This document shows, one piece after another, positions 1 through 8,972 of a DNA stretch of 64,000 bases. The notes under the pieces are model-generated. The model ran no database searches, had not been told where the DNA came from, and was given only the letters and a program-made list of their open reading frames with translations. Both the position numbers and the translations under genes were made by a program. This DNA is from Verrucomicrobiota bacterium (GTDB lineage Bacteria; Verrucomicrobiota; Verrucomicrobiia; Opitutales; UBA953), in the NCBI GenBank assembly GCA_026397955.1, contig JAPLTV010000014.1:1-64000 (forward strand), in the 5' to 3' direction. Numbering within the stretch: the stretch's first letter is position 1; every line of letters begins with the position of its first letter.

Positions 1-1
1 A

Positions 2-328
2 GATTTGGTCGCGCAAGGAGCCTTCACGCTCGAGACCGCCGTCGAACGTGCCTGCCACGCCCCCGCCGTGCTCTTCGGCGTCGAGCACCGCGGCTTCATC
101 CGCGAAGGCTACTGGGCCGACCTCGTGGTCGTGGACCCGAACAAGCCACAGCCCGTAACCAAGGACGGACTACTATACCAGTGCGGCTGGTCGCCCCTCG
201 AAGGCCATACCTTCGGCAGCACCATCGAACGCACCTTCGTCAACGGTGTCTGCGTCTTCGAAGACGGAAAAATCCGCGCGGATGCGCCACGCGGCATGCG
301 CCTGACGTTCGATGGGAATACGCGGTAA
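2..328 (+). CDS. pyrC: dihydroorotase, C-terminal end (gene cut by window edge)
   Basis: Only the last 108 codons are present; the reading frame is open to the left edge. The piece matches the end of amidohydrolase-fold dihydroorotases: a GYWADLVVVDPN stretch, where the chain returns to the small beta domain, then the YQCGWSPLEG segment common near the end of these enzymes. The enzyme cyclises N-carbamoyl-aspartate to dihydroorotate in pyrimidine synthesis. The metal ligands and active-site residues lie upstream of the window, so activity cannot be judged. Another cyclic amidohydrolase is possible but less likely given the CGWSPLEG segment. Confidence 0.8.
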   Translation, partial: DLVAQGAFTLETAVERACHAPAVLFGVEHRGFIREGYWADLVVVDPNKPQPVTKDGLLYQCGWSPLEGHTFGSTIERTFVNGVCVFEDGKIRADAPRGMRLTFDGNTR

Positions 329-340
329 GGCGTAGCGAAT

Positions 341-535
341 AGATGGCTGAGTCGATGGCGGAGGACAGATCACTGAGTCGATGGCTGAATTGATGACAGA
401 TTGCAGATGACAGAGAGAAAAGCCGAGCGGTGTGAAAAGCGGGCGTAGAAAACGCCTGTCTCCTTAACCCATCCGCCTCCCGGCCCTTGAATCTCAGTCA
501 TCTGTCATCGATTCAGTCATCTGCCATCTGTCCTC
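341..535. repeat. degenerate direct and inverted short-repeat tract
   Basis: The gap between the dihydroorotase and tgt genes has no coding potential and is built from iterated words. A 13-base unit, CTGAGTCGATGGC, occurs at 347-359 and 373-385. GAGGACAGAT at 361-370 is the exact reverse complement of ATCTGTCCTC at 526-535, and variants of GATGACAGAT lie between them in both orientations. It looks like a low-complexity intergenic repeat, not a defined mobile element. Confidence 0.6.
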
Positions 536-546
536 TTCTTGTCCCC

Positions 547-576
547 TTGCCAGCGTGCCAACCTGCCCCCTAGTTT
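547..576 (+). promoter_or_regulatory. putative promoter of tgt, possibly leaderless
   Basis: TTGCCA at 547-552, an 18-nt spacer and TAGTTT at 571-576. Transcription would start about 7 nt later, on the GTG start codon at 583. It belongs to the spacing pattern described in the findings. Confidence 0.4.
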
Positions 577-582
577 CCGACC

Positions 583-1725
583 GTGTTCACCCTGCTTAAG
601 ACCGATACGACGACGGCGGCGCGCCTCGGCGTCCTGAAGACCCCCCACGGGGAGATCCGTACGCCGGTCTTCATGCCGGTGGGCACCCAAGCCACGGTCA
701 AAGGCCTCTCGCCCCAGCAGGTAGCCGAGACGGGCGCCCAGATCCTGCTCAGCAATACCTACCACCTGAACCTCCGCCCGGGCCGCGAGATCGTCCGCGC
801 TGCCGGCGGTCTCCATAAGTTCATGCACTGGGATAAGCCGATCCTGACCGACAGCGGGGGCTTCCAGGTCTTCTCGCTGGCGAAGCTCCGCACGATCACC
901 GACGAGGGTATCCACTTCAGTTCCCACCTCGACGGCAACAAGCTGTTCCTCGACGTGAAGGACTGCTTCGACATCCAGGATGCGCTGGGCTCGGACATCG
1001 CCATGGTGCTCGACGAGTGTCCGCCCTACCCCTGCGAGCGCGCCGCGTGCGAAGTCGCGGTGAACCGCTCCATCCGCTGGGCCAAGGAGATGCTCCAGCT
1101 CGCCAAGGACAGCGGCTTCCTCGCCTCGGGTCGTCATCTCTTCTGCATCAATCAGGGCTCGGTCTACGATGACCTACGTATCCGTTGCGCCGAAGAACTG
1201 GGTGGACTCGATTTTCCCGGCCACGCCATCGGCGGCGTGAGCGTCGGCGAGCCCGAGGAGCACATGCTCCATCAGGTCGGCTTGGTCGCGCCGCTGCTGC
1301 CGAAGAACAAGCCGCGTTACGTCATGGGCGTCGGCACGCCTCCTCAGCTGCTGCGCATGGTCGCGCTCGGCGCTGACATGTTCGACTGCACGATGCCCAC
1401 CCGTATCGGTCGCCACGGCGGCGCGTTCACGCCCGACGGCCCGATCAGCGTGAAGCACCTACGCTACCGCGATGACCACCGCCCACTTGTGGAAGGCATG
1501 GACAACTACACCTGCCGCCATTTTTCGCGCGCTTACCTGCGTCACCTGCACCACGCCGGCGAACAGCTCGGCGGCACCTTGCTCGCGTTGCACAATATCC
1601 ACTTCCTGCAGGACCTCATGGCTCAGGCCCACGTGCACATCGCCGCAGGCGACTACGCATCGTGGTCCAAGGCTTGGTGCGAACGTTACGAAGCTGGCGC
1701 CAAGGACGAGATACCGGCGGACTGA
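583..1725 (+). CDS. tgt: queuine/preQ1 tRNA-guanine transglycosylase with altered zinc site
   Basis: The 380-residue protein has the usual family length. It exchanges guanine-34 of tRNAs for Asp, Asn, His and Tyr with preQ1 in queuosine synthesis. D90 (in DSGGFQVFSL) and D268 (in GADMFDCTMPTR) are the expected catalytic aspartates, and GGVSVGEP (217-224) is the base-binding loop. The loop keeps the bacterial valine, which suggests preQ1 use. The zinc motif is odd: the E. coli enzyme has three cysteines and a histidine, but here the first two cysteine positions are M306 and N308. Only C311 and H337 remain. The start is GTG and has no Shine-Dalgarno sequence. The function is clear; the structural consequence is not. 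Confidence 0.95.
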   Translation: MFTLLKTDTTTAARLGVLKTPHGEIRTPVFMPVGTQATVKGLSPQQVAETGAQILLSNTYHLNLRPGREIVRAAGGLHKFMHWDKPILTDSGGFQVFSLAKLRTITDEGIHFSSHLDGNKLFLDVKDCFDIQDALGSDIAMVLDECPPYPCERAACEVAVNRSIRWAKEMLQLAKDSGFLASGRHLFCINQGSVYDDLRIRCAEELGGLDFPGHAIGGVSVGEPEEHMLHQVGLVAPLLPKNKPRYVMGVGTPPQLLRMVALGADMFDCTMPTRIGRHGGAFTPDGPISVKHLRYRDDHRPLVEGMDNYTCRHFSRAYLRHLHHAGEQLGGTLLALHNIHFLQDLMAQAHVHIAAGDYASWSKAWCERYEAGAKDEIPAD

Positions 1726-1740
1726 AGACAGGAAATCAAA

Positions 1741-1803
1741 GGAGACCGGAAACCGGGAGGTTTGCTAGGGGTCTTCATCTCCCCTGCCAATCATCCGGTC
1801 TCC
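1741..1803. repeat. 10-bp inverted repeat downstream of tgt
   Basis: GGAGACCGGA at 1741-1750 and its exact reverse complement TCCGGTCTCC at 1794-1803 enclose 43 nt. There is no T-run on either side, so this is a hairpin-type intergenic repeat and not a clear terminator. Confidence 0.5.
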
Positions 1804-1823
1804 CTATGAGACCCCCTGCCTTG

Positions 1824-1879
1824 GGTAGGGTCGAGCATCCCTGCTCGACCGCGGCCGACCAAGGATGGTCGGCCCTACC
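1824..1879. repeat. paired-hairpin palindromic intergenic repeat
   Basis: Outer arms GGTAGGG (1824-1830) and CCCTACC (1873-1879) are exact reverse complements. Inside are two perfect hairpins in tandem: an 8-bp stem at 1830-1837/1842-1849 with a TCCC loop, and a 9-bp stem at 1853-1861/1866-1874 with an AGGA loop. The result is a three-way-junction-like, REP/BIME-type unit. It lies between the convergent tgt and Fe-S carrier genes. A second element with the same outer arms is at 4360-4422. Confidence 0.75.
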
Positions 1880-1949
1880 TCGAGACAAACAAACCGCCCC
1901 CTTGCCCACGTGCCAGCGTGTCAACTTGCCCCCTCGCTTTGACCTTCGG

Positions 1950-2318
1950 TCAAAGCGAGAAACTCTCCCCGCAGGAACAGCTGGCCTTGGCGTTGGGATT
2001 CGAGAACTTGAAGCCGCCGCCGATCATCTTGTCCGAATAATCCAACTGCGTCCCGCGGAGGTAGAGGGCCGACTTCGGGTCGACCAGGACTTCGACGCCT
2101 TCCGTGCGCACGAGGATATCGGCCGGCTTGGCGTCGCCCACGAACCGCATCTTGTAGGAAAGCCCGTTACAGCCGCCGCCGGAGATCGCGACCCGCAGGA
2201 AACCGCCTTGGGCTTCGCGGGCGGCCAAAGCGCGCACCTTTACCCCCGCCGGGGCCGTCAGGCGGATCAGACGCTCGTCGGCGACGCGCGGGCTGGCGGC
2301 GGTGGTGGCGGTGTCCAT
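1950..2318 (-). CDS. A-type iron-sulfur cluster carrier (IscA/ErpA/SufA family)
   Basis: The 122-residue protein is a HesB-domain carrier that receives Fe-S clusters from the assembly scaffold and delivers them to target enzymes. The three conserved cysteines are C50 (in GGGCNGLSY) and C114 and C116 (in the C-terminal CSCGESF). Length and motif spacing fit the family. No isc or suf genes are nearby, so the choice between IscA, ErpA and SufA cannot be made. The gene is monocistronic and convergent with tgt across a repeat-rich gap. Confidence 0.92.
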   Translation of the reverse strand: MDTATTAASPRVADERLIRLTAPAGVKVRALAAREAQGGFLRVAISGGGCNGLSYKMRFVGDAKPADILVRTEGVEVLVDPKSALYLRGTQLDYSDKMIGGGFKFSNPNAKASCSCGESFSL

Positions 2319-2324
2319 CTTTAC

Positions 2325-2355
2325 TCAGAATTGTGACGAACCTGACCAAAGACAA
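2325..2355 (-). promoter_or_regulatory. putative promoter of the A-type Fe-S carrier gene
   Basis: On the minus strand TTGTCT (2350-2355) lies 31 nt before the ATG. A weak -10 (TTCTGA or the overlapping AATTCT) follows. This is a weaker member of the leaderless-type set. Confidence 0.3.
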
Positions 2356-2443
2356 GCCGCCACACCGATCAGGACGCTTCCTTGCAGGAAAACAGGCTTG
2401 CCCGCCTCCCGCCCCGGAGGGATATGATGCTTTCCCGGGTAAC

Positions 2444-2520
2444 GGTCGCGTAGCTCAGTTGGTTAGAGCGCAGCATTCACATTGCTGAAGTCACAGGTTC
2501 AAGTCCTGTCGCGACCACCA
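2444..2520 (+). tRNA. tRNA-Val (anticodon CAC)
   Basis: A full 77-nt cloverleaf can be folded by eye. The 7-bp acceptor stem pairs GGTCGCG with CGCGACC, and the D stem pairs GCTC with GAGC. The anticodon stem CAGCA/TGCTG carries the loop TTCACAT with anticodon CAC. The T arm is ACAGG/CCTGT with loop TTCAAGT. The discriminator A and CCA end are encoded. It reads the valine codon GUG. Confidence 0.97.
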
Positions 2521-2710
2521 CCCGGGATCCTGTTCCACGACATACCACCGGAGGATATTTCTATTAGTTTATAATATTAGCGGTTAGATTGTAATTAGGT
2601 GTTCCCAGCAAACTGTCGCTTAATTATTTAGAAGGCTCATCGATGACGCCCCTTGCGGGGTAACGTCCGCCGATTCCCCTTCCATTTTCTCCGCCCACTT
2701 TCTGCTTCAG
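2521..2710. other. non-coding gap with an AT-rich core next to the tRNA
   Basis: No credible gene is present. The part around 2556-2632 is strikingly AT-rich compared with the rest of the window and adjoins the 3' end of a tRNA gene, a common integration site. No duplicated tRNA end, integrase or inverted repeat was found, so an integration scar is only a suggestion. There is a short CCCC/GGGG hairpin near 2650-2661. Confidence 0.5.
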
Positions 2711-3064
2711 ATGTCCGAACCCTCGAAACTTCCCGACAATCTCTCCGAGCTCCTCGCCCACCTCCACGCCCGTCAGGAGAAACGTGGCAACTGCACCATG
2801 AAGGATCGCGCCGAATTGTGGCTGCGCCATGGCGGCGAGAACGTGGACATCAGTCCGCCCAACTTCCACCATGCGCTCGCGACTTGGCTCGCGAACGCCG
2901 GCCTCGTCCACAAGGACAAGACCCAGGACGTGGCCGCGGTGCTCTACTGCCTCGGGGTGACCAACTCGAACAACCTCTTCCAGAAGGTGAACCAAGGGAA
3001 ATTGGTGGCTTTAGGCATTGGCAAGAACGGCCGTCGCAACGCCAAGGGGCAGCGAAAAGCCTGA
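2711..3064 (+). CDS. small hypothetical protein, function unknown
   Basis: The 117-residue product is not recognised. It is soluble, without a signal peptide or membrane segment, and mixed in charge. The tail is strongly basic (GIGKNGRRNAKGQRKA), which could suggest nucleic-acid contact. The body is probably helical and has two cysteines (C28, C80) that do not form a motif. Base composition is like that of the neighbouring genes, although the upstream gap is AT-rich. There is no Shine-Dalgarno sequence; a C/T-rich stretch precedes the ATG. Coding status rests on codon pattern and the lack of a better frame. Confidence 0.6.
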   Translation: MSEPSKLPDNLSELLAHLHARQEKRGNCTMKDRAELWLRHGGENVDISPPNFHHALATWLANAGLVHKDKTQDVAAVLYCLGVTNSNNLFQKVNQGKLVALGIGKNGRRNAKGQRKA

Positions 3065-3110
3065 CCTGGGCCCATCATGTAACTTAAGGGTGACGACCCC
3101 GCCGAACCCG

Positions 3111-3138
3111 TTGACATCGACCCGGGGCTTAGGATGAT
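3111..3138 (+). promoter_or_regulatory. putative promoter of corA, possibly leaderless
   Basis: A perfect TTGACA at 3111-3116, a 16-nt spacer and GATGAT at 3133-3138. The expected transcription start falls on the corA ATG at 3145. Confidence 0.45.
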
Positions 3139-3144
3139 GGCGGC

Positions 3145-4338
3145 ATGAGCCGGCATCAGCAAAGGCGTCAGCAAGAAGTGGCCCGCGCCCGTTCCTTCCT
3201 GGAACGACGCATGAACGACCTGCGTGCCCGCTTGAACCTTAAATCGGACGCCGCCCCCCTGCCCGGCGAAGCCGCCTACGAGGACACCGAAATCGGTCGC
3301 GCCCCGGGGCAGTTGCCGGCCGCCTCCCCCTTCGAGTCGACGGCCCCGACCAAGTTCCGCGTCATCTCCTACGACGAGAACAGCTGCAAGGTGGATGAGT
3401 TCTCCGACCTAGATTCCGTCGGCCGTTACGCCGGTAAGCCAGGCATGGTCTGGATTCAGGTCCTCGGCATCACCGACCCCCAGATCGTCCACATCGTCGG
3501 CGCCTTCTTCGACATCCCGATGCTGGCCCAGGAAGACATCCTGACGGCCACCTCCCGCCCGAAGTTCGAGGAGCACGGCGACAAGCTCCTGGCCATCGCC
3601 CGCGCCGTCCGCATCGGCGTCGAGGAAGACACCCCGCGTGGCCAGCAGATCTCCATCGTCGCCGCCCAGAACTGGGTCATCTCCTTCCACGAAAACGACG
3701 AAAAGGTCTTCGAAGCCGTCGAGAAACGCATCGCCGACAACAAAGGCAATATCCGCAAGTGGCACGCCGGCTACCTCGTCTACTCCCTCCTCGACACCCT
3801 CGTCGACCGACTCCTCTACCAGACCGAGGAGATCGAGGACGCCACGACCGAACTCGAAGACTCGATCCTCAAGGGCACCGACGACTGGGACCTCAACGAG
3901 GTCTACCGCCTCAAGCGCATCGTCGTGCGTCTCAGCCGCCTCGCCCAGCCCCTCAAGGACATGGTCAGCGTCCTCGAGCACTACGAGCACGCCTTGCTGC
4001 CGACGACCTTGGACATGTACCTGCGCGACCTGTACGACCACGCGATTCGCGCGGCCGACCGCATCGAGCACGCCCGCATGATCTTGCAGGACCTTCAGGA
4101 ATACCACCACACCCAGCAGGAACGGAAGACCAACGAAGTCATCCGCGTGCTGACGGTGATGAGCTCGGTGTTCATCCCGCTGACGTTCTTGGTAGGCCTC
4201 TGGGGCATGAACTTCCAGTTCATGCCGGAGATCCACACGGAGTGGGGTCACAAATACGGCTACTTCTTCGCGCTCGGTTCGATGGCCCTGCTTACCACGG
4301 GCATCATCATCTGGATGAAGCGGAAGCGGTGGTTCTGA
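3145..4338 (+). CDS. corA: magnesium/cobalt transporter CorA
   Basis: The 397-residue protein has a long acidic cytoplasmic N-terminal domain rich in helices and two C-terminal membrane segments. The first ends with the diagnostic GMN motif at residues 354-356 (in LWGMNFQF). A short acidic loop follows, then the second membrane segment, ending in a basic KRKRWF tail on the cytoplasmic side. CorA works as a pentameric channel for Mg2+ in the inner membrane. The N-terminus is about 70 residues longer than in the E. coli protein and begins with a basic, probably disordered stretch. No M-box riboswitch is seen; the promoter leaves almost no leader. Confidence 0.96.
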   Translation: MSRHQQRRQQEVARARSFLERRMNDLRARLNLKSDAAPLPGEAAYEDTEIGRAPGQLPAASPFESTAPTKFRVISYDENSCKVDEFSDLDSVGRYAGKPGMVWIQVLGITDPQIVHIVGAFFDIPMLAQEDILTATSRPKFEEHGDKLLAIARAVRIGVEEDTPRGQQISIVAAQNWVISFHENDEKVFEAVEKRIADNKGNIRKWHAGYLVYSLLDTLVDRLLYQTEEIEDATTELEDSILKGTDDWDLNEVYRLKRIVVRLSRLAQPLKDMVSVLEHYEHALLPTTLDMYLRDLYDHAIRAADRIEHARMILQDLQEYHHTQQERKTNEVIRVLTVMSSVFIPLTFLVGLWGMNFQFMPEIHTEWGHKYGYFFALGSMALLTTGIIIWMKRKRWF

Positions 4339-4443
4339 TTTCGCCGCAGGGCGAAACGAGGTAGGGGCACGATTTATCGCGCACTCCAGCATAGGAGGGC
4401 GCGGCGAAGCCACGCCCCTACCCTCCGCCGCCCTTCGGCGGCG
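4339..4443. repeat. cluster of three hairpins between convergent corA and priA
   Basis: Three inverted repeats lie in tandem. TTTCGCC/GGCGAAA spans 4339-4356. The long element 4360-4422 has outer arms GGTAGGGGC and GCCCCTACC and so resembles the repeat at 1824-1879. CGCCGCC/GGCGGCG spans 4426-4443 with a CTTC loop and touches the priA stop. None has a T-run. They may still end transcription from both sides, but their sequence relation points to a dispersed repeat family. Confidence 0.65.
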
Positions 4444-6702
4444 TCACGCACAATCCTGCGCGTCGACGTCGATGACGTCGATGACCTCGTCATCGCCAAG
4501 GATCTTGGCGCGCAACGGTAAGATCGCCGACAAGAGCGACTTCACGCCGGTGACGAGGTACCAGATGTGCACGCGGTGCTGATCCTGAACCTTCTCGAAC
4601 GGACACGGGGCCGGGCCACGGATCTCGCAAAGGCCAGGATGTAGACGCTCGAGCTCCTTGACCCAGGCGTCGGCGACGAAGTTCACCTTCTCAGCATTAC
4701 GGCCGCGGAAGACGTGGCGGATGAGGTGGCGGTCCGGCGGGTAACCGAATTCGGCGCGCTTCTCGAGCTCGGCGGCCGCAAAGCCATGGAAGTCGAGCCG
4801 CTTGGCGAACTGGATCGGATCCGAGGCCGGCTGGAAACTCTGCACCACGACCACGCCCTCGAGGTCGCCACGGCCCGCACGGCCAGCAACCTGGGTGAGG
4901 AGCTGGAACGTGCGTTCGGCGGCGCGGAAGTCCGGCAGCTGCAGCGAAAGGTCAGCATCAATAATGCCGACCAGCGTCACACGCGGGAAGTCGAGGCCCT
5001 TGGCGATCATCTGCGTGCCGAGGAGCATGTCGTACTTGCCGGCCCGGAAGTCTGAGAGGACCTTGCGGAAGAGGTCCTTCTTGCCCATCGTATCGGCATC
5101 GATGCGGGCCACGCGGGCGCGCGGGAAGAGCTGGGCGATGGTCTCCTCGACCTTCTGGGTGCCGTAGCCCTTCCAGCGGACCTTGGGCGAGCGGCAACTC
5201 GGGCAGAGCACCGGGGCACGCTCCTGGTGATTGCACAGGTGGCAGCGGGCGGTGTCGTCGGTCCGGTGCAACGTCAGCGAGACACTGCAACGCTTGCACT
5301 GGACGGCTTCGCCGCAGTCAGGACAGACCAGCGAACGCGAATGCCCGCGTCGGTTCAGGAAAAGGATCGTCTGCTCGCGACGCTCGAGACGGGCGCGGAT
5401 ACCGTCCGTGAGCTCACGCGACAGGATATGCTGGCCCTTCGAGTGCAGGACCTCGCGACGCATGTCCACGATGCGGAAAGCCGGCATGGGGCGGTCGTCG
5501 ACGCGCTTGGCCATGACGTCCAGGGCGTAGCGGCCGGCCGTCGCATTCTTCCAGGTCTCGAGCGAGGGCGTGGCGGAACCCAGCACGCAGGCCGCGCCCA
5601 GGATCGAGGCACGCATCACCGCGACGTCGCGTCCGTGGTACATCGGCGTCTCGCCCTGCTTGAAGGAAGGCTCGTGCTCCTCGTCGACGACGATGAGGCG
5701 AAGGTTCGGGAGCGGGGCGAAGACCGCCGAACGGGCGCCGACCACCACCCTCGCCTGCCCCAGCGACATCGCCATCCAGGCGTCGAAACGCTCGCCGGCG
5801 GAAAGGTGGCTGTGCCAGACGACGACCTTCGCACCGAGGTCGGCGAGGCGAGAACGCAGACGCCCGACCGTCTGCGGCGTGAGCGCGACTTCGGGCACGA
5901 GGAAGATCGCGGAGCCTCCTTCGGCCACGACCTTGCGGATCAATGCGACATAGACCTCGGTCTTACCCGAACCCGTGACGCCGTGCAGCAAGTGCGCGCG
6001 GAAGGCCTTCGAGTCGAGCGTCTGCGTGACCGAGGCGACGGCCGCGACCTGCTCAGGGTTCAAAGTGTGACCGGCCGAGGCCATGGTCTCCCCTTCGGCG
6101 TAAGGGTCGTTATAGGCCACACGCCAAAGCACGCTGGCGTCTTCCTTGACCGTACCCGCTTTGATGAGGGCGTCGACGGCCTGCTGGGCGATACCGAGGC
6201 CTTCGACCATCTTGGCGCGATCGGCGGGCTCCTTCTGACCAGCAAGGTAATCAATCACCTGCGCCTGGCGCGGAGCCTTCTTGCGGAGCTTCGCCAGCGT
6301 CTCGGCGTCGGGTGCCGCAATGAGCGTCAGCAAGCGGCGCAGGACCGGGCGGACGCCTTTACGCACCGCGGCGGGTAGGACGGTCTCGAGGACCGAGTTC
6401 AGGCCGCAGCCGTAGTAGCCCGCCATCCATTCGGCTAGTTTGCAGCAGTCCGGCGTCATCACCGGCTGCTCATGCTCGAGCGATATCACGCTACGGAGCT
6501 TAGCGGAAGGCGGCGGCTCGGCCGGATATTTCCAGACCACGCCGATGCTGGTCCGGCCGCCGAGCGGCACCCGGACCAGCTGACCGACCTGCAGGATATC
6601 CTTCAGGGCCGCTGGCACCGAGTACGAGTAGGCCCGGGCCCCGCCGTCAAACGGGACCACCTCGGCGACGCCGGGTTCTATTTCTCCGAAGAGATCGGGC
6701 AC
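4444..6702 (-). CDS. priA: primosomal replication restart helicase PriA
   Basis: The 752-residue protein restarts stalled replication forks by binding forked DNA, unwinding the lagging arm and loading the replicative helicase. The Walker A motif GVTGSGKT is at residues 241-248 and the DEEH box at 340-343. A zinc-binding insert with eight cysteines (460, 463, 469, 472, 487, 490, 500, 503) is complete. The N-terminal third (about 1-200) is the 3'-DNA-end-binding and winged-helix region. The start is GTG. It is separated by 66 nt from the preceding membrane-protein gene and has its own candidate promoter there. Confidence 0.97.
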   Translation of the reverse strand: MPDLFGEIEPGVAEVVPFDGGARAYSYSVPAALKDILQVGQLVRVPLGGRTSIGVVWKYPAEPPPSAKLRSVISLEHEQPVMTPDCCKLAEWMAGYYGCGLNSVLETVLPAAVRKGVRPVLRRLLTLIAAPDAETLAKLRKKAPRQAQVIDYLAGQKEPADRAKMVEGLGIAQQAVDALIKAGTVKEDASVLWRVAYNDPYAEGETMASAGHTLNPEQVAAVASVTQTLDSKAFRAHLLHGVTGSGKTEVYVALIRKVVAEGGSAIFLVPEVALTPQTVGRLRSRLADLGAKVVVWHSHLSAGERFDAWMAMSLGQARVVVGARSAVFAPLPNLRLIVVDEEHEPSFKQGETPMYHGRDVAVMRASILGAACVLGSATPSLETWKNATAGRYALDVMAKRVDDRPMPAFRIVDMRREVLHSKGQHILSRELTDGIRARLERREQTILFLNRRGHSRSLVCPDCGEAVQCKRCSVSLTLHRTDDTARCHLCNHQERAPVLCPSCRSPKVRWKGYGTQKVEETIAQLFPRARVARIDADTMGKKDLFRKVLSDFRAGKYDMLLGTQMIAKGLDFPRVTLVGIIDADLSLQLPDFRAAERTFQLLTQVAGRAGRGDLEGVVVVQSFQPASDPIQFAKRLDFHGFAAAELEKRAEFGYPPDRHLIRHVFRGRNAEKVNFVADAWVKELERLHPGLCEIRGPAPCPFEKVQDQHRVHIWYLVTGVKSLLSAILPLRAKILGDDEVIDVIDVDAQDCA

Positions 6703-6708
6703 AAGGGG

Positions 6709-6737
6709 AGGTTCGCCGAAGCGAAGTGGGGATTCAA
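6709..6737 (-). promoter_or_regulatory. putative promoter of priA
   Basis: On the minus strand TTGAAT (6732-6737), a 17-nt spacer and GAACCT (6709-6714) sit directly before the GTG start. Transcription would begin on the start codon. Confidence 0.35.
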
Positions 6738-6768
6738 GCGAGGGTTGCCGACACCGCCTGATTTAGGC

Positions 6769-7466
6769 TCAGGCGTGGATATCCGTCGTCGGGACGCCGG
6801 AATGGGCCGCGATCCGGGCACACATCAAGGCCCAGAAGCAGCCGATGCAATTGGCCACGACCAGCTGGAGGTCGGTAGGCATGCTATAGAAGATGAGCGT
6901 ACCGGGGAACCAGACGAAGTAGTTCGTGAGCAGATTCGGGAGTACCAGGCGGCGATACCAGCCCGGGCCCATCGCCGCGCGTAGGCGGGCGGTGTCCCAG
7001 CCGCAATCCTTCCAGAGGTGCGAGATGGCGTTGAACGGAGCACCGATAAAAATGGTGAAGCCAGCCATATCGACCAACACCTTGAGCAGGACGGTCCGCA
7101 GGTTAGCTTCGCTGCCAAACCAGGCGGCCTGCAGGGTGTAGAAGTAACTTACCAGCATCCCCATCAGGGCCCACCAGACCATGCTATGCAGGAGGTCGCG
7201 GAAGGGATGCGCCGGACGTAACCCCCGGAAGACCATGCGGAAACACCAAGGAATCAGGCCAGAGGTGATGGCCGTGCAGATCGCGGCAAAGGCCATCGGA
7301 TTGGCCGCGTTGATGGCACCGATACGATTGAGAGCCGTGGCGACTTCCGGGACGTTATAATACGCCACGACGAGTCCAGCGGCCGCCAACATGATGACGA
7401 CCAACGGTAGGGCGATATCCCGCAACGCCTTGATGCCGGCGGTCAGGGGAGAGGCGGAAGCATCTC

Positions 7467-7470
<4 letters not shown>
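6769..7470 (-). CDS. integral membrane protein, possibly Mpv17/PMP22-like
   Basis: The 233-residue protein has about five or six hydrophobic segments (near residues 22-42, 58-78, 95-115, 130-150, 178-198, 205-222). The second half, with a conserved-looking aspartate (VLVDMAGF) and a NYFVWFPGTL stretch, recalls the Mpv17/PMP22 family, which is mostly eukaryotic. This likeness is by eye and weak. Its ATG overlaps the gatB stop by 4 nt, so translation is probably coupled to the amidotransferase genes. No link to tRNA amidation is evident. Treat it as a membrane protein of unknown function. Confidence 0.65.

Positions 7471-8968
<1,498 letters not shown>

Positions 8969-8972
<4 letters not shown>

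Noticed and set aside
3065-3144. Magnesium riboswitch before corA
   Set aside because: The gap is too short for an M-box, and the promoter candidate starts transcription at the start codon.
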